Source of the DNA: Uranotaenia lowii
Lineage: Eukaryota > Arthropoda > Insecta > Diptera > Culicidae
NCBI RefSeq assembly: GCF_029784155.1
Contig: NC_073693.1
Coordinates: 236,844,447 to 236,908,446 of the forward strand
Direction: 5' to 3'
Length of the DNA: 64,000 nucleotides
How positions within the stretch are numbered: position 1 is the stretch's first letter; each line of letters opens with the position of its first letter. Shown in pieces: positions 33,631-46,088 of this stretch. The position numbers and the translations under genes are program-made. The notes under the pieces are model-generated. The model saw nothing but the letters and a program-made list of their open reading frames with translations, was not told the DNA's origin and did no database searches.

Positions 33631-36600
33631 TTTCAACTGGGGTAATTATAATCAATAATACTCAGCTTTTTATACTGGAAAGGGACCAAAAATATATGAA
33701 TGGTTCCCTTCTCCATTTTGGGATTTTTTTTCACTTTTAAGTTGGATGTGTGTAGAGAAATAATCGGATAATTTCAGTTTGGTATAGCTCGGAAGCATCT
33801 TTCTTTTCTCATAAATAATCACATCTCAAGTAACACACTTTAAGCCGTTTGACTTAATTAAAATTTATCATAGTTTTATGATGGTTTTTTTTCATTTTTA
33901 TGACTGTTTTGTGGAAACTGTAGAGAATGCTTGTAATATTCATTGAAGTGTTATCAAAACCAGTTTTTAAAGTTCTGTTCACTCATTGAGCACATACTTT
34001 TCTGTTCTTAAAGTTTAAAATCCTGTTTTATCATAGCACTCTCAGCTATAATAATAATTTAACACAAAACTATGAGGGAGGTTTTAATCATGGCGGTGTA
34101 ATGTTTTTCTTTCCTTTTGAGAGAAACACCATACGAAGCTGTGATGTAGCTGAGATAAAATTTCGTCAAGTTTGATGGAAATTTTGAGTATTTCTATTGA
34201 GAGTAGCTTCTAATGATGCGGGGACAAAATTTTGATAAAGCTTTGTGGAGAGAGAGAGAAAAAGAAAGAGTTTGTACTCGAAGAGAGTAGTGGGAGAAAG
34301 TTTTATTCATGCTCCAGCTCTGTTGGCATTAAACTTTGGTAAATCTAAAATTTTCTAAAATTGGCTTTCAACTAATAGTTGCTGGCTGAATAAATGCCAT
34401 GTTGATGGTCGAATGAAAACGAAACAACTCACGTATCAAATCTTAAATAATTTTCACGACTCTGATTCTTATTAACCAAATGACTTAAATCTGCATAAAA
34501 TCTCTATAATAATAATAAAAAAAAATTTGCATAAAAAGTATAAATCTTGTGTTACGTCAAAATAAAAAATGGCCATACATCATTTCCCGGGACTGTTTCC
34601 CGGCTCCAAAAGTTTGATTTAAGCCTTTGCTTTTTTTTTCGAGATAACATCAAATCTCAACGTTTCATCAATTTCTAAGTCATTTTCATCAAAATTAACA
34701 TTTTGATTGTTCCGATTTCCTTTGGTCATTCCTTCGGTGATTTTAACAGCCTGAAAATGGCAAACCGAAAGATCAACCTTTTTTTAAAAATTTATAACCC
34801 TGTTGTTTTGAGTGGTTTCAATCAACTATATCACTCTCAACCGATCGCAATCAAAAACATTTCCGGTGAAATTATCAATTCTAAGTTGGTGGTTACTTCG
34901 CACTCGTAACTCTCTAGTATTTAGATTCCTACTAATGTGCAATGCTAATGAGATGGTTCCATTTCCTAGAGCGAGTAAGCGCGAAGAAGCGTGGGGTGAA
35001 TCGTATTCGCATAAATATAGATTGGAATGCCACATAACACATATGCTCGCTCATCAGATCCACACCGGCCGTGCCGGAATTCAGAATGGAGCAAAACATC
35101 CAAAGTGGGTCAAATAAATCCCGCAGGGAATGAACGAAACGGAACCCTCAACCGAATGTGCCCACGTCCCTAACTTTCTCTCTGCAATGAATGAGTATCC
35201 ATACATACACCGGGACCCCAAAAATTTGGAACCAACAACCCTCCGGAAGTGGCAAATTTTGCTCATCGTGCCAATTTACTTTCGGTCTTGCCGGTTGCCG
35301 CAGCCTTGGGCATTTCTGAAGGGCTGCTTCCTAACCCCGTGCAAAACTTGAATGTAGGTTGGTTGCTACTCAAAAGAGGGTATCATGATGGTTGGTTTTC
35401 GTGTTGTGCCCACCGCTCCTCTATCTTTCATGAATATTACATTTCTCACTAAATGGCTGGAAGTTTTGTCCGGAGATCCAACTTAACTCCCTTGCCGGGC
35501 GATCTGTGTACATTTTTCGCTCTCTCTCTTGGGGGGAAAACTGTTTGGCAGAAATGCTGGTCAAAAATGTAGTACAACCTGGATTTTTTTGTGGTAATTT
35601 TATCGTTAGATTGAATATATATTTTCTTTTTTTGGCTCTTCCAAGGTTGAAAAGGTAAACAACTTTTGGGAAAGTTTTCTTTCACTGTATTTTTTATCGA
35701 GAAATATGTGGGTGAAGCAGTTTTGAAATATCAAACCTATTTTACGAGTTTTCACAAAAAAACAGCTCTGCCGGTGAAATTCTCATCTTTTAAATTCTAT
35801 TGCAATAGCATCTATCTCACCGACAACATCTACATCTATGATACTTTTTTAAATACACAAAAGTATCGACAAGGACCCGGGCTATCGTTATCTTCATTTC
35901 GGTCACGTAACAAAACATCAGGACATGAAAATCCGCATCCTGATGCTTGCTGCTGCCTTCTGCAAAGGTTGGAAATGTTGCCCCAAAATGAAGAAACATA
36001 CAAGAGCAAACGAAGCAGAATGGGGTCGATGTCATAGTCAGTTCGAGCAGAAGGTTGGTTTGCCATTTTTGGTTTGTTGGGGCAACTTGAATGCAAACAA
36101 TTGACCGATTTTTTTTTGCATCAATTCAGCTAGTCTGCTCCATAGGTAGTGTCCTTAAAGTCAAAAGCTGGATCGATGCTGGAATATGATATTCATCCAC
36201 ATGAGTTTCGTTCGAATGAAGTCCTGCCAAGAGTTTTCCTAACAATTCCGGAAAGCTCACCGAAAATAGACGAAAGTCCTTTTCTTATCCTGCATCGAGG
36301 ATGTCCAGCACGATAAATTTTCCCTTGAAACACAAAATCGTCTGCTGATACTGCTGCATCTGTTTCGAGGAATAAAGTTAATTCTTGCTGGATATGGTTC
36401 CTGGGTGCACACGTTTGTATCTTGATGATGAATAATCCAGTGATGATTGAGTCGAGACAGAAGGCCACGTAATTTTTGTTGAAAAAACACTGCCAATATT
36501 CGAAGAAATGTTTCTCAAAACAAGTTTCAGTTATCGAGATTGAAATTATTTATCTTAAGTGGAACTAACCGTAACCTGATCTTGAGTGGAACTATTTATT

Positions 36601-37338
36601 TTATTTTTTATTATTTTCTTGTCGACATTTTGAAAAAAACCCTTTTTCAAGATATTTTCATACAAACTTTGTCAATTTGCTAAAATTTATGAAATTTAAA
36701 AATATTTTAGCAGCTGGAAAACCATGCGCCTTTTCTGCTGCAATATTCACCAATTTTTGCTGACTTTAAACGTCACTTTATGCAACCCTTGACCGTTATG
36801 AATTTATGACTTAACCTCATGACTTAAATGGTAGTAATACTCATAGACAAGCATTATTCGGATTTTTGTAACAAGTTTTCCATCATAATATCAATCAATT
36901 GCGTAGTTTTAAACACTAAAATTTGATCGCTGCGCTGCCTTATGCTAAATGTCTCACAAGAAGTTTTTACCCCCTCTAAATGAATGCGGCACCTTTGTAT
37001 TTTTCTTATGTCGGCTTTAGGGACAGCCCAAATGTAAAATTCAATTCGAATAGAATCAAAAGTTCATGTATTTGGTGTCACGACGTATCAAAACAGATAC
37101 ACAAAACGTTTGTTTTTTAAGGCACAAGAAATGTTTTTTGATTCTTTCTTTCAGAGAGAAGTCGGGAAGGAAAAAAAAAGCTTTCAAAAAAAAAATTTTG
37201 ATTACATATTTTGAGAACATATAGAGCCATTCAAGGTAAAGTCATAATTTTAAAATCAAAATCAATCTTCATTACCATTACTATTCGAGTTTCAAGAAGC
37301 TCTCATTTAAAGAGGTTGTTTTGCAATTTTATAATATA
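33631..37338. other. Unassigned DNA with a GC-richer unique-looking block
   Basis: 34240-34270 is a purine-rich GAGA stretch. From about 34880 to 36480 the composition is higher and the sequence non-repetitive, but frames there (up to 123 codons at 35666-36037) have no motif and no consistent coding pattern. It may be host non-coding DNA. Nothing else is recognised. Confidence 0.4.
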
Positions 37339-37400
37339 CTAGCTGATCCCGTACGAACTTCGTTTCGCTTTAAATCATTGGTACGTCAAAATGAGTTTAG
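37339..37400 (-). mobile_element. Helitron 3' end (fragment)
   Basis: CTAGCTGATCCCGTACGAAC and TTCGTTTCGCTTTAA are the reverse complement of the Helitron end at 26290-26323. Only the terminal ~40 bp are convincing; no matching 5' end was found to the right. Confidence 0.65.
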
Positions 37401-37954
37401 AAAATGAATTCGAAACATTCTTTCGACAATTTTGGGGAAAAAATTCAACAGTGTTTAAAGTCGCTACTATAACTATTACTTGAAATTCAAACTAAACAGT
37501 TGATTGGCTATTTCTTAAAATTTATGTGAGAGTGTTTTCTTCTCGATCGGTTGTAAAATCTAGACATTATGGCAGAAACATGTACTATTTGTTTATGTGT
37601 ACGACTCTTTTGCTTGACCTTCACACTTAAATTGGTATCAATTAACTGCCTCCAACAAAATTATTGCACAAAACACTGAACTTTCAATGAAACCCTCTTT
37701 TTCTGTCCTATGGCCCGAAATTCGATAATTGAAACCAATTTTATGTTCCTCAAAACTCCCTTGTGCCATTTTTTCTTTTCAACGTCTTTAAATTTTCTTC
37801 TATTAAGCATCTGCTTTGTCTATCCGTCATTTAATTTCAATCTGTAATTCTTCTATCAAGAATTTTCGTAGTAAAAAGTTCACCGCAATGCCATTAAACC
37901 ATCATAAAAATAATAATCAAAGGTGACTAAAAAGAATTTTTCAAAGGTGACTAA

Positions 37955-38122
37955 AAAGAATGATCACGATTCATTTAGCGGAAAAAAAATCATTTTGAAC
38001 TCTGGGGATCAATTTTACCCATAACATACATTTTGGAAAACTTCTTTAGAAAAAAATGAGAGTTTCCAATTGCTTTGAAAATATGGTATAATGAAGTTAA
38101 ATTATACACTAAACATTATAAA
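37955..38122 (-). repeat. Fragment of the GATACTTGATCC-type TIR element
   Basis: Nearly identical to the reverse complement of 63545-63710, including CTCTGGGGATCAATTTTACC and ATGGTATAATGAAGTTAAAT. It is an internal piece of the element family represented in full at 47123-48062. Just upstream AAAGGTGACTAAAAAGAAT occurs twice in tandem (about 37919-37960). Confidence 0.75.
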
Positions 38123-39157
38123 GTAATAGCAAACGCGTCTCGGGGAATCTGAGGAAGTACACTGTTCTCCCCACTTTCTCAGCGCGAACTGCTCCGACAC
38201 TCGCACCTTCTTCCTAGTTTTCTGATTGAAATACCACTCACAGTGCCCCATTTGTGCACAATTCGTTTTCTTTGCTTGAGAGTATGTCCAAGCATTTTCA
38301 GATTTCTTCTCGAAAAATAACAAAAAAAGACAGAGCTTACTTCACTTGGATGTAAACAACAGTACGCAACCAAAATTTGGTTGAACACTACACGATTTTT
38401 GAAATAACGGTTATTTTATAGTGTATTTATAGTTATCGGAACAGTCTATTCTTTCAAAGTCTGAGCTCCCCGGAGCGGCGCAAGATATAGGTTTAAACTC
38501 TACCGGGAGACAAGGCTGGATTCTCCCAAACAATCAAAAGTTCGGATAACATTCCTCTATCAGGTTTGGTCATTTAAATCGTGTATTGTAAAACAACTTC
38601 TTTTCAGTTCAATTTGAGGTAGCTAAACAAGCTTTAAAGTTGACAGTTCGCATAAATTGCAGAACAACTTCTATTTAACCAACAATTTAACTAGACGTGG
38701 TGATTTTCTTCAAAACGACTTTCCGACTCATAATTTCCACTTCATTCCCACTTTCAAGTTGTTAAAAATCAAAGGGGGGGGGGGGGGGGGGGGGGGGTTT
38801 TACACTTTTTTTATACATTGAGAGAAGTAGGCGTTGATTGTTTTGGAACGCACGCGTTTTTTTGAGCTCTTCAAAGTTTTTTAGAAAATAAATCTTATTC
38901 AGGTTGAGAAAAGTAGAAAAATTTCGAAAATATCACCAGCTTATCACGGGAACTGATGCGCATTTGAAGGATGCAACTGTTTTAAGATGTGTTTGTTGTC
39001 TTCGGGTACTTGAGGCGTTTACTGAACTGCAAATACGAATTTATTTTCAGTGCTGACAGGTTTTGATTTAATTCAAAGATTCACCGAAGAAAAATGATTA
39101 ACTTTAAAAAAAAACAGTCAGTTGTGAAGTGTGATAACTATGTTAGATGTATTGTGA
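38123..39157. other. Unassigned DNA
   Basis: Apart from a 24-G run there is no element end, gene or RNA that I can support. Confidence 0.45.
38774..38797 (+). repeat. Poly(G) run, 24 G
   Basis: An uninterrupted run of 24 G. It could form G-quadruplex structures and its length is likely to be inaccurate in any assembly. Confidence 0.9.
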
Positions 39158-39160
39158 TTA

Positions 39161-39271
39161 CACTGGGTGACAGCCAACAAATAGTCTGGGGTTTCTCAGC
39201 TGATTTAGACTAATTTTTGTGTCCTGAGTTAGAATATCACATTGATTTTGCTGTATCAGGTCAACTTTTTG

Positions 39272-39305
<34 letters not shown>

Positions 39306-39425
39306 GGGTTTTGACCTGATTGAACAAAACCATGGTCATTTTCGGACTCAGGGCGTCAATATTAGTCTAATTCAGTTGGAAAACCCTGGACTATTTCCAA
39401 AAAAATCTTTTTTTGTTACTCAGTG
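39161..39425. mobile_element. 265-bp foldback MITE with (GATA)n centre
   Basis: CACTGGGTGACAGCC at 39161 mirrors the complement of TTGTTACTCAGTG at 39425, with TTA on both sides (39158-39160, 39426-39428), suggesting a 3-bp target duplication. The two halves pair over most of their length: GATTTAGACTAATTTTTG with TCAATATTAGTCTAATTCAG, and ATCAGGTCAACTTTTT with GGTTTTGACCTGAT. Eight GATA units (39273-39305) sit at the centre. Confidence 0.72.
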
Positions 39426-39774
39426 TTATCATTCGCACGGGAAAAACGTCTTCAAAAAAGCACTCCACTCTTACTGATTTTTGGTTTTTGGCTTATGTAG
39501 AGATGAAGGCTGATGCCCTAGCCAAAGTAAAGTAGTGCTCGGTGGGGTTCCGGATTTGTGTGCTCAAATTTTCTAAAATGATTTCTGGAGGAAGTTTTTA
39601 AAGATCAATTTTGATATATAATGGTTTGTGGGTTTAAGCCCCAGCCGGTGTATCTCGGAAAATTTGGAATCTTGAGTAGACTACTTAGATACCTTTTCAG
39701 GATTCCTTATATGTTTCGAAAAGTCGGAAGGGAGTACCTACGATGAGACATATCTGACCCAAGCCAGTGACAAC

Positions 39775-40583
39775 CAGTGTTCCGAATATCAATCAAAACA
39801 AACACTCAGGATGCGTTTCCTGTTGGAAACATTCTGATTGTATAATGGGATAGCGCCTCTCGCAACTGCTTCGCCTGGCTGGTATGCAATCTCGATCAGC
39901 GCTCCTATCAGCTATGCAAACCGAGTCGCATCATTCAGAATAATCGGTTTAGCAAACATCGCATATCGGAGATGATTGAGATACAAACTGATCCATTCTG
40001 AATGTAGCTCACTCAGTATCTGCCTGAATTATATTAAATTCAAAATTATTTTTTGCAGGACGAGAAAAATCAAACAATTGTGAGGAACACCATAAATTCT
40101 CAGTAATTTTAACGTGACGGACGACAGTTTAATAAAAGAACTTGTAACAATTGAAAAACACGGCGAAAGTGAACATCTTTCCCACACTAACACAACTACA
40201 ATTTGATTTTAATCATACTGATGTTAAATAACGTTATAACAACAAATAAATTTATTAATTTGCTGTATATCAAATCAAACAAAATACGCTAATGATCGGC
40301 TTCATGTATCACTCACTCACTGCCTGATTCATTCACTCCTGATCAAAAACCAACAAGATTCGCCATATGCATTGCGCATTGGTGAGATTCCAATTTGATG
40401 ATGGTGCTGCACTGTTTTGACAGCAAGCATCGTGCGAGGTGATCTGTATTTTAGGGATGAATTGAACGATCGATGATCGGGTAGGTCGAGTAGCAATCAA
40501 TAACGAAACCCGACCGCTGTAACGTTCACCTGCTAAGGGCAATCAGAAACATTCATTGAAAATGAGTGATATTCAGAACACTG
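39775..40583. mobile_element. hAT-type MITE with 8-bp target duplication
   Basis: GTGACAAC at 39767-39774 and 40584-40591 flanks 809 bp. Ends are CAGTGTTCCGAATATCAATC and the complement CAGTGTTCTGAATATCACTC. An 8-bp duplication and CAGTGTTC ends fit the hAT superfamily. There is no transposase frame. Confidence 0.82.
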
Positions 40584-40591
40584 GTGACAAC

Positions 40592-41521
40592 GGACCCCTT
40601 GGTAGTGCTGCAATTTATGAGTTAAGCTAAACAATATTTATATGTTCGATCAAGACTTTCCGTACCGATACGGGTCGCAAGACCTGCCACTGGAATGCAC
40701 TGGTGGGTCAAACATGCATATGTACAATTTTTTAATATAAAATTGTCTTTTTTTTTGTTCAGCGCTCGAGTGCGGTCGCTTTTTTTTCCGCGGTCGCGTT
40801 TTACTTCGTGATTTCTTTAAATTTATATTTCCCTTACCATTTTTCAATATCTAAGTAAAACAGCGGTAAAGCCTTTTATGTATATCGTTTAATTCAAAGA
40901 TATTAAGTTGGTTATAAATTTGAAACCTTATAAAGTGGAGTGAAATAAATGCTTTTCGTAATGGTTTGTGAAGTTGTTGAAAGTGGCCGAATCAAAGTGG
41001 CTGGTACTACGCTATCCGGACCGGGCCAGGACCATTCTTAGAAGACACCCAGAAACTCTTGACTGATTCGGAACAATAAGATAAGTACCTGTTTTTATTT
41101 GGTGAACGAATTTATTCAAGATGTGTCAGAAGTTCGATTTCCACGACCAAGGAGTTTTGATTTTTTTTCCAGCAGGTGGTCGTAACAGCCATCGATTGCT
41201 TTGATCTTAAAAATGCTCAATGCAGAAATCCGAAATACATAGTTAAGCATTTAAGAGTTTAAACTTATCATAATTTCACACCACTTTTTTTTAATGATAA
41301 CAATTTTCATTTTAATTTCTTTTGTGAGGGCTGCGTGCGCTTGAGTGTGCTCACTGTATTGATTGCTGTTATTGTTAGTAAATCAATGCGTTACTGAACG
41401 ACAGTCATCTAACAACGCTTATAAAATAAGCATTTAGTTGCTTCATAAACTATGCATTGAAATTTAAATAATTTTGATAAGATATGTGTGAATAGTTCAA
41501 ACTCAAATGTAATATTCTATA
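40592..41521. other. Unassigned DNA
   Basis: No gene or element end recognised. Confidence 0.45.
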
Positions 41522-42442
41522 GGGGGAAGTGTTCCTAAATGCGCATGTTGGGTAATATGCGCATACAGCCGATTGACGATATGGCAGGAGATTCATCATA
41601 TCTAATCAGTGCAGTTTGAGGGTAATACGCTTTTAATACATGGCATGAAAAAATTGAATTGTTATATAAAGTCGAAAAAATTTAAAAATTCAAACAAGAT
41701 TTTTGTCAGTTTTGTTATAATATATTGAACTTTGATTATCGTGCGTATAGATTCGGTGAACAAAAGTTTTAATGGTTTTTCTTTCTTATTCATCTGGAAA
41801 TCGGAAATTCAACAAATTGAAGCTTTTGGCAAAGTTGTAAATGATAAGATATTGGAATAAGAGACAGGTTCTGAATGCCTATATCAAGGCAGGTTAAATG
41901 CCTATATCAAGAAAAATAGATTATTCTTATAAATTTTTTACTTTTTTCATTTAAACATAAAATCTACGCCCAAATCACGATCTTACAGCGAAAAAAGAAG
42001 AACTTCATACTGATTCGATAAAAAAACGATATGAACAAAATATTACCATGAAATATGGCATTATGGCATCCTAAATATGTTTCATGCAAAAGAACTAGTG
42101 ATGTAAAAAATTTCACCAAAATTTCAGCTTTGACGTATGCTTAACATCCGTTTCAACCATTTTCAATTGAATAATCTCGAAATATTGCAAGTGTTAATGA
42201 AATATAGCTAAAATCATAAATATGCGCATTTAGCCCGCCAGTTTCGGAAATCGGCTATTTTGACTTCCTTTATTATAAAATTATTTTCACAAAAACTGTA
42301 AGAGAATTTAACAGAAAAAATGCTCTAACGTATGTAAAACAGATGTCCGCTTATGTGTATATAGTTTTTAGACTCCTATCTTTTGGAATATGGGAGAAAA
42401 TAAGTGCTTTCCTTAATATGCGCATATAGCCCGCCTCTCCCC
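41522..42442. mobile_element. 921-bp TIR element with ATATGCGCAT phrase
   Basis: TA at 41520-41521 and 42443-42444 flanks ends GGGGGAAGTGTTCC and the complement GGGGAGAGGCGGGC. ATGCGCAT recurs twice near the left end, near 42220 (AATATGCGCATTTAGCCCGC) and at the right end (AATATGCGCATATAGCCCGC). The interior 41690-41945 is shared with 51388-51655. No coding frame. Confidence 0.7.
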
Positions 42443-42487
42443 TATTCTAAATATTATTGCGGTGAGTATAATGTTGTGAGTATAATG

Positions 42488-42738
<251 letters not shown>

Positions 42739-42784
42739 ATATTGCTCCTATTTTGATTTTGGAATTCACTCTTCAGTTTTCAAA

Positions 42785-43010
42785 ATGCCGTCCAAGGAAG
42801 AAGAGCAGCGTATCAAAAAAATTTCTCGCGCGTCGCGAAAATCCGAGCCACTCGCACGCAAACCTGGCAAAATCGCTAAAAATTGCCAAATCATCCGTTA
42901 CAAATGTAATTAAAGTATTTGGGGAACGTTTGTCGACAGCCAGGAAGTCTGGATCAGGGGGAAATCGAAAACCGGAAGCCGCTGAGACGACAAAGAGAGT
43001 TGCCGGTAGT
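42785..43010 (+). pseudogene. DD37E transposase N-terminus, arm 1
   Basis: Begins MPSKEEEQRIKK at 42785. After a frame change near 42815 it continues NLAKSLKIAKSSVTNVIKVF, the first helix-turn-helix, and KSGSGGNRKPEAAETTKRVAGS. It ends at about 43010 where the LINE 3' tail was inserted. The rest of the gene resumes at 45246. The arm 2 counterpart (62031-62255) lacks this frame change, so the lesion is specific to arm 1. Confidence 0.85.
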
Positions 43011-45246
43011 TTCATTTATTTATTTATTTATTTATTTAGTTAATTAATTCATCGAACAATAAATGTTTAAATGAATGATATAAACTACACTACACTCAAA
43101 TAGAACGGAACAATCTGGACTGATACATGCGGCGAGTTAAACTACTAGTTGGTTCTCCAAATCGATGAAGGTGCTCCGTGTCCTGGAATATGCGCATCAT
43201 AGCTGTTAATGGCTCATTGTATCCATAAGATGTTCTGTGAACTTGACTCGATATCAACGAATAGGACCGTAAGGTTCTCGATGACGCCAGGGCAGGGTTC
43301 AGGATGACGCCAAGGCAGGTGTCGTAAAGCGAATCTGACGAACCGCTTTTGCACGCGTTCAATTCGTAGAATCCAATGCAGCTGATATGGTGCCCAGACA
43401 ATAGCAGCGTGTTCAATTATTGATCGGACATGAGCGCAGTAGAGGGACTTCAAACATAACGGGTCTGTGAATTCTCGCGCCACTCTGCAGATAAAGCCTA
43501 ATTGACGATTTGCTCTATTTATCACGGAGGATCGTTGGCTATTGAACGTTAGCTGCGAATCAAGGATAACTCCAAGATCGTTAACTTCAGAAACTCTGTT
43601 TAGCAACTGATTGCCGATGTTATAATCGTAAATAATTGGTGTTTTTTTGCGGTGGAAGGTTATAACAGAACATTTTGGAACACTAACCGATAGTTTGTTA
43701 TATCTACACCATACACTAAAGTGATCTATCAACATTTGAAGACGAGCACAATCAGCAACGCATTCCACTGGCATGAATATTTTGAGGTCATCCGCATAAC
43801 CAATACAGATTCCTTCATCTAAGCTGATCATAAGGTCATTGAAAAAAAGAGCAAACAGCAACGGGCCTAAGTTGCTTCCTTGGGGCACGCCAGAGCGGTT
43901 AGTAAAAGGAAACGATATGCTTTCACCAAACTTAATCCTTATAGAGCGTTCTGTTAGAAATGATCTCAGCCAATCAATCATGTTGCCATGCACGCCAAGC
44001 TTGGCTAGCTTTGCAAGTAAAACTCTATGATCAATTGTATCGAATGCAGCTTTTATGTCAGTATAGACAGCATCAACTTGCATTTTTCTCTCCATCTGTT
44101 TCAGGCAATACGATGTGTATTCCAACATATTGGTACACACCGATCTACCCGGCATGAACCCATGTTGTTCAACTGCAATGTACTGTGATGATGCTCGTAA
44201 TAAAGCCTGACTAACGATTATTTCGAAGAGCTTGGATCCTGCAGACAAACTAGTGATGCCTCTGTACTGTTTCACGTTACGTCGATCTCCATTTTTAAAC
44301 ACTGGAAACATAAACGATGATTTCCATATATCTGGAAATTTTCATTGCTGGAAATAGCAGTTAAAGATTCGGGCTAGAGGTGATGCTACAGCTTCAATGC
44401 AGCGGCAATAGATAGCAGAAGGAATTCCGTCAGGTCCCGGCGCAAAAGAGCTCTTCAGTTTCCTCGCAGCTAATACGATATGTTCTTGATTGATAGTAAA
44501 AGTATTGAAATCGATTGCATCGACGGGAACATGATTAGTAGCTTCGGTGCACTCACGTTCAGAAGAAATGGTATCCGAGAAAACGGACCGAAAATGTTCC
44601 GCAAACAAATTACAGGAGGTTTCATGCCTTTGGGAGAAGTGGCTTGAAGAGTGCTACACTCCCAGAGGCTTTTCCCTGCTTACACAAAAAAAAAACACGA
44701 TTGTGGAAAGTCAGCTACAGCTTCCTGGTAAAATACTGATGATGGAGTTGAATTGGATTTTCGTTTAGAATTGACGAAGTTCCAAAATCTTCTAGGATTA
44801 TTGCGTAAGCCAGATTGTATGCGTAATACATGGAGCTTGTACAATGAGGTGTTCAATCTACGATATTCTTTGCTGGCTATTTTATACTGTGCTTGTGAGT
44901 TTTCACTCCGGCTTTTACGAAGTCTACGTAAACAAGAATTTTTATCACGTCGCAGTTGCCGAAGAGTGGGCGTGCTCCAAGCGGGTGAAACAGGTGGTTT
45001 AAACCTAGGCACATGTAGATTTAACCAGCTGTTGATCATGCTGCAAAATAACTCAGTCATGTTGTCAACCGATGAGTTGTCGAAGAGTGCATCCCAGTCA
45101 ATGACGCTCAAATATTGCGAAAGGAGATCAAAGTTCAGCTTTCGAAAATTTAGTGGCCTAATACAATGTCGGTAGGTTTGATGGAGCCTCGTTGATAACC
45201 GGAGCAGCGGGCAGATCGAAAACGATGGGAGGATGGTGCAAGTCGA
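43011..45246 (-). mobile_element. 5'-truncated LINE inserted in the transposase, arm 1
   Basis: Minus strand. The 3' tail is about (AAAT)n (plus-strand TTTATTTATTTATT, 43014-43040). The 5' end is truncated in the last part of the endonuclease, at about 45246. The flanking transposase halves join in frame when the LINE is left out, which proves nesting. No target duplication is evident. Confidence 0.87.
43214..45246 (-). pseudogene. LINE endonuclease end and reverse transcriptase, arm 1
   Basis: Reading from 45246: the endonuclease C-terminal DLHHPPIVF (partly degraded here) and a linker with WSTPTLRQLRRDKN and NPRRFWNFVNSKRK. The RT follows with FAPGPDGIPSAIYCR, KQYRGITSLSAGSKLFEIIV, EQHGFMPGRSVCTNML, YTDIKAAFDTIDHRVLL, SGVPQGSNLGPLLF and the catalytic YADDLKIF, then ERVQKRFVRFALRHLPW. 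Breaks are a frame change near 44650, a stop near 44340 and a 137-bp net deletion at about 43281-43300. The frame keeps seven A at the site where arm 2 has eight, so here the RT core runs through. CR1/jockey-like, the same clade as 1-972. Confidence 0.86.
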
Positions 45247-46088
45247 TCGATACTAATGATCGATTCATGCGAAACCCTAACCTCTCTCTCCGAGATGCCG
45301 CAAATAAGCTGGGTGTATCGTCTACAATCGTGCATCGAGCCAAAAAACGAGCCGGACTATCGACTTACAAGAAGGTAGTGATTCAAAATCGCGATGATAA
45401 ACAAAATACGACGGCCAAAGTGCGATCCCGGAGTCTGTACACGACGATGCTGACGAAGTTTGACTGCGTGATAATGGACGACGAAACCTACGTCAAAGCC
45501 GGCTACAAGCAGCTTCCGGGTCAGGAGTTTTATAAGGCAAAAGGAAGGGGAAAGGTAGCAGATATTTTCAAGCACATGAAACTGTCAAAGTTCGTGAAGA
45601 AATATCTGGTTTGGCAAGCCATCTGTACCTGTGGCTTGAAAAGCAGCATTTTCATAGCTTCCGGGACTGTCAACCAAGAAATTTACGTGAAGGAGTGTTT
45701 GAATAAACGTCTGCTGCCTTTCCTGAAGAAACACGGTTGTTCCGTACTGTTTTGGCCGGATTCGGCATCTTTCCATTACGGTAAAAAGGCCATGATGTGG
45801 TACGCCGCCAACAACGTGCAGGTGGTTCCCAAGGACAAGAACCCTTACTACACGCCAGAGCTCCACCCAATTTAGAAATACTGGGCTATTGTCAAGCGGA
45901 ACCTAAAGAAGACCAAAAAACTGCTAAGGACGAGCAGCAGTTCAAACAAACTGGCTTTCTGCGGCGAAGAAGGTGGACAAGGTGGCTGTACAAAATCTGA
46001 TGGCAGGGGTTAAGCGTAAGGCCCGTCAATTCGGATTTGGAAAAGCGGAAGCATCATTGATTATTTTTCCTGAATTATATACTAATTA
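45246..46088 (+). pseudogene. DD37E transposase main part, arm 1, catalytic Glu replaced by stop
   Basis: Continues from 43010 with the second helix-turn-helix (NPNLSLRDAANKLGVSSTIV). The first catalytic Asp is in VIMDDETYVK (about 45477), the second in FWPDSASFHYGKK (codon 45759). Exactly 38 codons later, where the DD37E Glu belongs (HPI-E-KYW), is TAG (45873-45875). The C-terminus is shifted by small indels and ends near 46088 after VKRKARQFGFGK. By family it would be a mosquito ITmD37E-like enzyme. The open frame reaching upstream of 45246 is chance read-through of antisense LINE sequence. Confidence 0.88.

Noticed and set aside
35666..36037. 123-codon plus-strand frame
   Set aside because: No recognisable motif, and other frames and the opposite strand are open over the same bases.
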